This document shows positions 56,077-64,000 of a stretch of 64,000 bases of DNA, piece by piece. How positions within the stretch are numbered: position 1 is the first letter of the stretch; the number at the start of each line of letters is the position of its first letter. The notes beneath the pieces were generated by a model. It did not search any database and was not told the DNA's origin. It saw only the letters and a list, made by a program, of their open reading frames with translations. The stretch comes from Cladocopium goreaui. Its lineage: Eukaryota > Sar > Dinophyceae > Suessiales > Symbiodiniaceae. The position numbers and the translations under genes are program-made. The DNA lies in NCBI GenBank assembly GCA_947184155.2, contig CAMXCT020002079.1, positions 299,004-363,003 of the forward strand. The letters run 5' to 3'.

Positions 56077-56202
56077 TCAGCTGCTGCTTGTGGAAGAATC
56101 TTCGCGCCACACATCTGATCCCAGGGCCATCCAAGTTGCAACATGCTCCTGCAGTCTCTGAAGCCAGCTGTCAAGCAGCTTCAGAAATCCCACAACACGG
56201 CC
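56077..56202 (-). CDS. Candidate terminal exon of a minus-strand host gene
   Basis: After the acceptor-like CGTCTTGAAAG the minus strand reads RVVGFLKLLDSWLQRLQEHV, then ATWMALGSDVWRED and a serine-rich end, to TGA at 56077-56079. The composition is clearly protein-like (an amphipathic helix) and the frame is closed upstream. A partner exon could be the GC-rich stretch at 58354-58240, which would place the 57-kb tandem repeat in an intron. No family is recognised. Confidence 0.4.
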   Translation of the reverse strand, partial: GRVVGFLKLLDSWLQRLQEHVATWMALGSDVWREDSSTSSS

Positions 56203-56870
56203 CTTTCAAGACGTGGGCCCTTCTTAGTCAAAAAGGTGACCACTCCCATCCCATAGAATGGGAAGCGACGGCTTCGGTTGCATCTTCACTTTGAAAGTAT
56301 GGTTAAGTCATGTTTCTGCGCACAGTCTTGATGCTGTCCCCACCAAAGTTCCGTTTTTGCGTTTTTGCTATGGGACAGAATTGTCAAAACCTTTCCCCAG
56401 CATTGCCCTGCTGCTCCTGCCTCTTCTACAACCAAGGTGACTGGCACTCCAAAGCTGCTTGCAAGCCTGGTCCAGCAATGTGTCTGAGCATCCTAAAGGA
56501 ATATCCGCCGACCCCGGCCGACGCAAGGGGGAGCACGTAAGGGAAAAAGAGATTTGGATATACACACACACAGTATTCCTACTTCTTATTTCTAGCCTGT
56601 CCTGTATACTTCCTCTTCCTATCCTATTTATCCTATCCTTCCTATTCCTATCCTTTCCTATATCCTACCTACTAGTTTTTTGTCCTATATATATACTTCC
56701 TAATATATATATATATATTATTTATATTATATACTATATATATACTATTTCTCCTATCCCTATCCTATCCTACCTATCCTACCTACTAGTTTTATTAAAA
56801 GGGTTTCAGCAGTGACGTTAGGCAGTGTTTGGAGCTTCTCGGGGTACGTATCGGGAACGAAATCTGCTTC
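56203..56870. other. Non-coding DNA with TATCC-type microsatellite
   Basis: 56590-56790 is rich in CCTATCC/TATATA repeats. The remainder shows no supported gene. Confidence 0.5.
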
Positions 56871-56871
56871 T

Positions 56872-58180
56872 ATGGATTTCAGAAAGGACGTTAGGCACTT
56901 TTTCGGTGCGATTCTGTGGTTTGTTCGTCCTTCCGTGCCTTGCTGTTTTGCTGCCGGGAGGTGCTTCTCTTGCTCTTCTGTCGGAATGCTGTTGAATGCT
57001 TTATTCAAGTTGTTTTTTCGTTATCTAGATCTTTGCCTCTATTTTTGTCCTTTTGGCTGCTGGTTTTTGCTCTCGTTTCTCTTGTACCTATGGATTTCAG
57101 AAGGGACGCTAGGCACTTTTTCGGTGCGATTCTGTGGCTTGTTCGTCCTTCCGTTGCTGTTTTGCTGCCGGGAAGTGCTTCTGGTGCTCTTTGCTCGGAA
57201 TGCTGTTTGATGCTTTATCCCTTTTTTTTAGAAATCTCTGTCTGTCTCTATCTTTGTTCTTTGGCTGCTGCTTTTTGGCTGTGTTTGGGTGTGTTTGGCT
57301 GTGTTTGGCTGTGTTTCTTCTGATTTTATGGATTTCAGAAGGGGCGTTAGGCAGGTTTTCGGTGCGATTCTGTGGTTTGTTCGTCCTTCTGTGCCTTGCT
57401 GTTTTGCTGGTGGCAGGTGCTTCTGGTGCTCTTCTGTCGGAATGCTGTTGAATGCTTTATTCAATTTTTGTTTAAATCTAGATCTTCGTCTCTATCTTTG
57501 TCTTTTTGGTTGCTGCTTTTTGGTCTCGTTTTCCTTGTTTCTATGGATTTCAGACGGGACGTTAGGCACTTTTTCGGTGCGATTCTGTGGCTTGTTCGTC
57601 CTTCCGTGCCTTGCCGTTTTGCTGGTGGCAGGTGCTTCTGGTGCTCTTTGGTCGGAATGTTGGTTGATGCTGCCGGGAGGTGCTTCTGGTGCTCTTCTGT
57701 CGGAATGCTGTTTGATGTTTTTTTCAGTCAATATTAAATGTGCTGTTTCTTTGTCTCTCTGTCTCTATCTTTGTCCTTTTGGCTGCTGCTTTTTGGTCTC
57801 GTTTCCCTTGGTTCTATGGATTTCAGAAGGGACGTTAGGCACTTTTTCGGTGCGATTCTGTGGCTTGTTCGTCCTTCTGTGCCTTGCTGTTTTGCTGCCG
57901 GCAGGTGCTTCTGGTGCTCTTCTGTCGGAGTGCCGTGCTGTTTGATGCTTCTTTCAATTTGTTTTTTCTTTATCTACCTGTCTCTATCTTTGTCCTTTTG
58001 GCATTGCTTTTTGGCTTAATTTCTCATGTTTCTATGGATTTCAGAAGGGAAGTTAGGCAGTTTTTCGGTGCGATTCTGTGGCTTGTTCGTCCTTCCATGC
58101 CTTGCTGTTTCGCTGTCGGCAGGTGCTTCTGGTGCTTTTTGTTGTTGTTGTTGTTGTTGCTGTTGTTGCTGTTGTTGGTG
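56872..58180. repeat. Six tandem units of 215-273 bp
   Basis: Unit starts (GATTTCAG...) lie at 56875, 57093, 57331, 57546, 57819 and 58037. Each contains CACTTTTTCGGTGCGATTCT, GTTCGTCCTTC and GCTTCTGGTGCTCTT. Several frames are open on both strands, but they change phase between units as lengths vary, so coding is unlikely. A TTG run (58139-58190) ends the array. Confidence 0.9.
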
Positions 58181-58201
58181 GTGGTGGTGTGGTCTTTCTC
58201 T

Positions 58202-58354
58202 CCTCCTCCCTTTCCAACCCTGCTGTCTCCGAAACTGATCTGCTGATCTCCCGGAACGCACCAGCGCCCGAGGTATCCGCACCCACGAAGGCCACAGCCC
58301 CGCAAAGCAGGAAATACGTGTCCGGGGTCAGCGGCAGGGGCGGCAGCCCTTAAA
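58202..58354. CDS. GC-rich candidate exon, strand uncertain
   Basis: This GC-rich island stands out from its surroundings. Minus strand, after ATTTAAG: LPPLPLTPDTYFLLCGAVAF and onward. Plus strand: LLISRNAPAPEVSAPTKATA onward to a TAA at 58351. Both readings look plausible, so I cannot choose. The minus reading would fit with the terminal exon at 56202-56077. Confidence 0.3.
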
Positions 58355-58499
58355 TGTGCAAGCTGTGCAAGCATGATTTTGGAAGCAATGTACTTCAGGA
58401 CAGAGATTTAATCCATGTATCGGATACGTCAAATTTTCAGAACTTGCCTAGGGTCACCTCAACATTTGATATTGAGTAAAGCAAACTAAGCAAGCTCAC

Positions 58500-59333
58500 A
58501 AGCGTCACAAGTGTGGTTTGATTCAGGCGAAGTCGGCTAAGTGTGTCAATACTCAGCGTGTCAACCCGTCTATGCTTCACTCGTCTCTGGGGGTTTGGGT
58601 TCATTTCGTTAAACTCTCCACGCTGTTTTTTGCGCTCCGGCAGACTTCAAACTTTCTGATCTGATTGTTATCCAGAACAAAATGCTGTGCCAGTTGTTGC
58701 TCCTCTACATCCACAAAATCACAATCAAGACGGTCAACGTTCATTGTTCCTGTTATGTCATTGCTGTCATGCCTGTCATCGGCATGGTTGCTACATCTAC
58801 GTTCTTGCGTTCATTCCGGCAGGAAATGTTTGAAGATGACCCACCAACATAGTGTCTGGGGGTTGAAAAACTTTGAAGATTTGGACAGTACGGAAATACA
58901 TAATTTGTTTCTAGTACTTGTAGAGTCAGGACAGAAAATATACACTGGGAACCCTGCACGCAATAGAGTGTGGAGATCTCCAAGCCAAGAAGGTATGCAC
59001 CTGCAACTTGATGCTCATGTGCCCGAATTGAAATCAAAACCGCAAGATAAGTCGAAGTCAACAACAGAGCACAAAAAATGTTAAAATAAAATCTTGCCAA
59101 AAATGGTCAGATGATCCGACAACCCTCAACATCCAAGTAAATAGCCTAGAACATTGGCAGAGCTCGCCCCCTTGTCCAGGCAAGCTTGTAGGTCAAGGCC
59201 TCGAAGTAAAAGCAGCAAACCGAAAGTTCCGAAGATTCGGTGCTCGGAAACATTCAGAGACAAGTCACAAGAAAGGATTGTCCCTTGTGCACTGCTAGAG
59301 TATGACGAGTATGAGGACAACCGGGACAACTAG
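58500..59333 (+). CDS. Candidate plus-strand host exons ending at a TAG
   Basis: The best stretch is 59192-59333: after CTTGTAG it reads SRPRSKSSKPKVPKIRCSET and continues, with acidic residues at the end (LLEYDEYEDNRDN), to TAG at 59331. A shorter stretch near 58990-59080 (GMHLQLDAHVPELKSKPQDK) may be an earlier exon. No family is recognised. Confidence 0.35.
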
Positions 59334-59941
59334 GGGTGCTTTGCATCTGAACAATCTCAAAAATTCTAGTCTATCTGAAGTTGCGTGTGCAGTCTTTTAG
59401 CGGAGTCAATTGTTGCGAGCATTCTCAGGGGCCAACCTTATCAAAGGGGTGTCTGGGAGATATTTTGAGAGTATCACATTCCAAGGTAACAAAGGGTAAC
59501 AAAAGCTGAAATTCCAAATGCAGCTTCAGAAACAACTGTGTACTCAAATCCGACAGGAATGTCTGGGCACATGGGGTGGTGTAGGGCACACCGGCACACC
59601 GGTAATGATTTTCCAAGCCACCTCCTACTGAAGACACCAAGACCTGTATCACTTGCAAAGGCTCTGCAAAAATCTCACAGAGCTTCTCTGCCTGTCAAGG
59701 ATTCGCACCTATGAATGGATCACTGGATGCTGAGAGGATCTGCAGTTTTTGTCGTAAAATCAAATTGACGTGCTGTCATTCTTGAAACTGATCCTCTCCA
59801 AGAACTTATGCAGGATTCTGAAGCTCAACATTTCCTTTGAACCACCTTTGACGGAATCACCAAGCATGAGGTGCAAAAAAATGACTCAAGACCAGGTGCT
59901 GCGGAAAAGCCTTAGAAAGTTCACCGTCCAGCCTGATCCTG

Positions 59942-60238
59942 ATGAAGCGAAGTCCTGCAAAATATCTTTGGGAAAGCAAGAACCAGCTTCTGAGAGCTGC
60001 GAAGAAACACAAGTCTTATCAAGTTTTTACATGCCAAACCCGGACTCCAAACGAAGCCGAAGAATGGTTGTGGATTGAAACTGAGCAGTTGGACACATAT
60101 AAAGTCCAATATGAAGTCCAAGTTGGATTCTCTGCAGCTTCATGAAAAATGCCATGTGTGCCGTGGTCAAAAGATAGTGTACGGTGATGGCCGTCCCACC
60201 ATGATTTTTGACTCCTTATACACATTGGCAATGCCACA
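59942..60238 (+). CDS. Candidate plus-strand exons with a CxxC motif
   Basis: About 59960-60080 reads LWESKNQLLRAAKKHKSYQV onward to EAEEWLWIETEQ. After a TCTCTGCAG acceptor, 60138-60238 reads LHEKCHVCRGQKIVYGDGRP and onward, with a CxxC that could bind metal. Both have protein-like composition. Whether they are joined is unknown, as is the product. Confidence 0.35.
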
Positions 60239-60429
60239 TGTTTACACCGTTTCATAAATTCGATACACATTGTATCACCCTTGGGGAAGCAAGGGCCTAG
60301 AGGCCCTAGAGTAGAGGGCCCTAGAGCCATCTCTGTTGATCTCTATGGAGGCAGGATCCCGTCTGCCATGACAGCCATGACTTGCTCGTGCAAACATCTC
60401 AAAGCTATTCTGAATAGATCAATTAATAT

Positions 60430-61235
60430 TCATGAATACTGTATAACTTGTCAAACTTGTCTAACTAACTTGTATAACTTATACAACTTATCTAACTTGT
60501 CTAACTTGTATATTTTGTATAACTTGTACGCTGCGAACCCCACGTTTGCCCGCATCGGATCCCGCATATCCTTTGACATGCTCAAATCCCTGCGTAGGGC
60601 TAGCGTTTTTTACTTTCCAAAGCCTAAAACCCTAAATCCCTAAACTCCTCCTAAAACCCTAGATTAAAACCGTAAATCCTCCAGACCTAAAGTCAAAATT
60701 GCTGCGTATAGCCAGTGTTTTCATTCATCCTCTGGTGACAAGTATACGGTATTGTTTGGGTGTGTTATTTGGGTGTGGGCGAACGTGGGGTTTGGAGGGA
60801 ACTTGTAATAACGTGTATAACTTGTCCAACTTGAATAACTTGTATATTTTGTATAACTTGTAATAACGTGTATAACTTGTATGATTTGTATAACTTGTAC
60901 AACGTGTCCAACTTGTATAACTTTTACATTTTGTATAACTTGTAATAACTTGTATAACTTGAGTAACGTGTATAATGTGTCTGACTTGTATAACTTGTGT
61001 AACTCATCTAACTTGTTTAACTAACTTGTATAACTTGTGTAACGTGTATATTTCTTCTAACTTGTCAAAATTGTATGACTTGTAGAACTTGTATAGCTTG
61101 TATATCTTGTATAACTTGTAATAATAACATTTATAACTTGTATAACGTGTATAACTTGTATATTTTTGTAATAGCGTGTATAACTTGTATATATAGCTTT
61201 TGTATTGTATAACTTTTATATGTATACTGTATACT
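60430..61235. repeat. ACTTGTATAACTTGT-type repeats in two blocks
   Basis: Impure 9-10-base units (TATAACTTG, TCTAACTTG, TATAACGTG) occur at 60440-60530 and 60805-61200, separated by a C-rich stretch with CCCTAAAACC-like units at 60600-60670. Confidence 0.85.
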
Positions 61236-61477
61236 TTTTAAAAATCCCATCTAGGACGATTGTAGTGATGGCAGTCGACCCAATGCATTGCTCTGTCAAA
61301 CTGATGGAATTGAATTACTGCATTCGGAAGATATCATTACTGCTCTGACACACTCTACAGTCCAAGGCTTAAGGCCACGGTTTGGCTGACAACCTCAACC
61401 AATTGGTTTTCAGATGAACTTCTTCGGCTTTATGTGCATGTCTTTGTTTCCAAGCCCAGTCATTCATGCCTTCAAAC

Positions 61478-63905
61478 TCAGCACCCATTGACAATGTGGT
61501 TTCGAAGATTGTGGAAGTATCTGGGGTACAGCTCCTCCACGAAAGATCGCGGAAATGCCACACAACCTGCACCATGATGAGTCGAAAAACTCAATCCAGT
61601 AGTGCCTGAGTACCCTTGGCATCTCATCTGAAAAGTTTGTTCCTGTTTGGACAGCAAAAAGCAATGAAGTCAAGCAAGCGATAGCAAAAGGACTAATCTT
61701 GGACTGGTGCAAAAAATTGAAAAAATAGCATTGAGGAACATGTCTTTTTGTGGTAGGCTAAGTTCCAGCGCCTGCCGCAAATTCTTTGCAGGTCCCCAAT
61801 CAGGCTCTTCGGCCAGAAGGTCTTTGCCATCCGACTGACCTTGCTGTATTGGCACACTTACACGACTTACACCATTGCGCAGTTTGAAGATGTTTGCAGT
61901 GCGAGCCGAAATGTAATTGAAGATATCGAAGTGCTCAAAATGCAACACTACACCTTCGCTGTTTCCCTGGAGGTAGGACAAATGCATGGCCACATATTAA
62001 AAACTATCACTGTTTATGGGAGACGTGGGAGACTTGATAAGTTGATAAGCATCATGCAAGGCTTCAATTCAACAGATCCTTCCAAAGAGTGGTTCCTGGT
62101 GCTGTACAAAATTTCACGGATGTCATTATCTACTGTATTGAATGGACTGTCGAACACATAAAAGGTTGCCCTGGGAGTGCCATCAAATTGACCAAACATA
62201 GTTCGAAAAAAGGCAGTGTGTCCTGGTTTACACTTTCCACATCCAGTGATAGTGATAGCGGCACCCTAGCGTCCCATTGCAAGCAGAACGGCACCCCAGC
62301 ACTTTGGTATCAAGTGGAGCGGCATCCAGCCCTTAGGGCCCTTCTATGTCAAAAAAAAACAATAGCTCCACTTACAGCTCCACCGTCCAAACACATGAGG
62401 CCATACCAGGCAAACCAAACCTTGGAGTCGAATGACTTCAATACGTTCTTCTTACGTCCAATTTTTTATTTTCAAATCATTTTCTTCATTTGTTTCTTCA
62501 TTTTTCTTCATTATTTTTCTCTTTCTCCATCTTTCTCCATCTCCCAGTCTACCATCAATTCAGAATTGATACAACATGAAATAGAAACAAATTCTCTTGT
62601 GAAGCATGACTTCTGAAAAGAAAAAACATTTGCAAGAGGGCTACACTCTCTGACAAGAACGTGCATTTTTTTCAAGTAGCATTGAACATTTTGTTCTGAA
62701 GGGTGCAATTTTTAGGTGCATTTCTCAATGTGTCTCTTGGGAAATGTCCAATGTGCATCTCTCAGAAAACCGATCTGCTCGCAAAAAATGATTCATTACC
62801 AATTGCTCATCTTTTCGAATGGAAAGCAGCAAACATTGCATGTGTTTTTTTCCAGAATATATTCTTTACACCAATGTTTGTTATTAAAGAGTACAGTGCA
62901 TCAATTCGTTTCACACGGTTTCTCCTGCGAACGCAAGAATCATGAGCCGATCGCACTATATTGTTGCAATGACGAGAAAGAAACAAATCCTGCAGAATCC
63001 TGCACCATGTCTATTGTTTGGTGATTGGAAATGGATTGTCTTGGTCCTGCATATTTCTGATGATAGGACGTCCTTCCAAGCTATTCCCTGTGCTTAGATT
63101 TCGTGTAAATTTGTTTGATTTTTGTACATTTCATGGAAATTTGCCATCTTTCTGGAATAGTTCCTTTCGAAAAGATAATCGAGATGGTATAGTTCCTCTG
63201 TCACAAGGTGGCAGCCAGTTTTCAACGCATCAGCTACACTCCGTTTTTTGTAAAGGACTATGTTCACACGCCCAGGAACAATGTACCTCAAAGTGTTTCC
63301 TTCGAAACTATTTTGCCTTTTTTCTAACCCGGTACACTCCCCTGTAAGGAATATTGTTTGAAGGAATGCCACATTTTCTTTGCTGAAGAGGTTGGTACAA
63401 TTTGTAGCGCACCATCTAGTAGGGCTAGTAACGGCTAGTAGAGTTGTTTTTTTGTTCTGTTCCAACCTTGTTGTATTCTCACTATTCTCACTATTCTCAC
63501 TGTCCGCTAGGAGGCGGACCATACACTGCCATGAAATCTTTCACAGCCTTGGGCAATTGCACCAAGATGCGATCCATCTCAGGGAGGCTGTCAGCGGCCT
63601 CCAGGAAACGGGTGGTCACTGCGCACAAACATATGCAAACAATGTTGTTTAAGTGTATATTGAATCAAAAAACTGTCATAAACATACCGCAGTACCACAT
63701 ACACTGATGCCAAACAAGAGTCATTGACGCATCACTGGGGTGTTGAATTGCAACAAAGATTCAAATTTCGACAGACCCAGGGCACAACAAATTCGATATT
63801 TTTAAATCTGACAGTGCCTTCTGCAAACTCGACCGGACCATGCGCTCCACATGACTTTCCTTGGCCACTGGCGTGGCGGAATCCACGTTTTCCACGTGTT
63901 TTTTC
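61478..63905 (-). CDS. Candidate multi-exon host gene, minus strand, unidentified
   Basis: Four minus-strand stretches look coding. 63905-63804, after TGTGCCAAG, reads IAKKHVENVDSATPVAKESH onward. 63619-63525, after TTTGTGCGCAG, reads TTRFLEAADSLPEMDRILVQ onward. About 61851-61765, after CCAATACAG, reads GKDLLAEEPDWGPAKNLRQA onward. About 61550-61478 reads FVEELYPRYFHNLRNHIVNG and ends in TGA. Frames close in between. The second stretch loosely resembles lipid-transfer (GLTP-type) helices, but not enough to name. Grouping into one gene is inference. Confidence 0.3.
62180..63500. other. Intronic or intergenic DNA, nothing clear
   Basis: 62215-62360 has an open plus-strand frame with two imperfect copies of GCGGCA-CC / ACGGCACCCCAGCA phrases. 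TTCTTCATTT repeats occur at 62480-62530. No gene, RNA or mobile element can be supported. Confidence 0.3.
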
Positions 63906-64000
63906 GCGATCCTTGGCACAACACACTGAAACAGTGCAATGACTCAATGCAAACGCAAAAATCAACCTCTGGAAACACACATTTGTTCCAAGTGATAAAC

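Noticed and set aside
56812-57945. Overlapping 100-218-residue frames with FGAILW..RPSVPC repeats
   Set aside because: Frames are open on both strands and shift phase between repeat units, so they reflect low stop content.
63525-63619. Glycolipid-transfer-protein exon
   Set aside because: FLEA...LP...D is suggestive, but no further GLTP signature (such as the W.KR helix) was found in neighbouring stretches.
1-64000. tRNA, rRNA or spliced-leader RNA genes
   Set aside because: No cloverleaf-like, rRNA-like or complete leader sequence was seen on reading; a covariance-model search would be decisive.

Overview
The window looks like nuclear DNA of a dinoflagellate, most likely a Symbiodiniaceae-type alga. 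Supporting evidence: two very long Ty1/copia-type retroelements carrying extra enzyme domains of the kind found in these genomes, host coding sequence split into tiny exons whose introns start with GT, GC or GA, a spliced-leader-like motif, and many minisatellites. This assignment is inference; no rRNA, tRNA or other marker gene is present.

Layout. (1) 1-18183, minus strand: the 5' portion of a giant copia element (E1). It has a single LTR in view, a half-tRNA-type primer site, Gag with a coiled coil and two CCCH fingers, protease, integrase, reverse transcriptase and RNase H, then about 9 kb of extra coding sequence. The extra part holds a DNA-methyltransferase-like domain, zinc ribbons and a complete-looking Tpt1/KptA RNA 2'-phosphotransferase domain. 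The copy has one amber codon and several frame changes. Its other end lies outside the window. (2) 18184-31751: microsatellite, then host DNA. It holds a possible plus-strand multi-exon gene (20.4-23.2 kb), a minus-strand cyanase gene that can be assembled exon by exon (24.26-27.84 kb), and the last exon of another minus-strand gene (29.99-30.11 kb). (3) 31752-40729, plus strand: a complete copia element (E2) with 82-bp terminal repeats, a primer site matching the anticodon arm of initiator tRNA-Met, Gag, protease, a cytosine-methyltransferase-like domain, integrase, RT, RNase H and a membrane/RSGS-repeat tail. A deletion has removed its YxDD box. (4) 40730-46070: AT-rich host DNA with candidate minus-strand exons, a minisatellite and a DDE transposase fragment. 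(5) 46070-58200: about 12 kb that is mostly satellite and minisatellite, including a module series that occurs twice. One terminal exon sits inside it. (6) 58200-64000: host DNA with candidate plus-strand exons up to 60.24 kb and candidate minus-strand exons from 63.9 down to 61.48 kb.

The clearest host function is cyanate detoxification (cyanase). The most unusual content is in the retroelements. Both carry methyltransferase-like domains, at different places in the polyprotein. E1 also carries an RNA 2'-phosphotransferase. E2 is read through its own LTR and primer-binding site and has clusters of a TCGGGCT motif near both ends.

Exon calls outside the cyanase rest only on uninterrupted reading frames with protein-like composition and plausible splice sites, and should be read as candidates.
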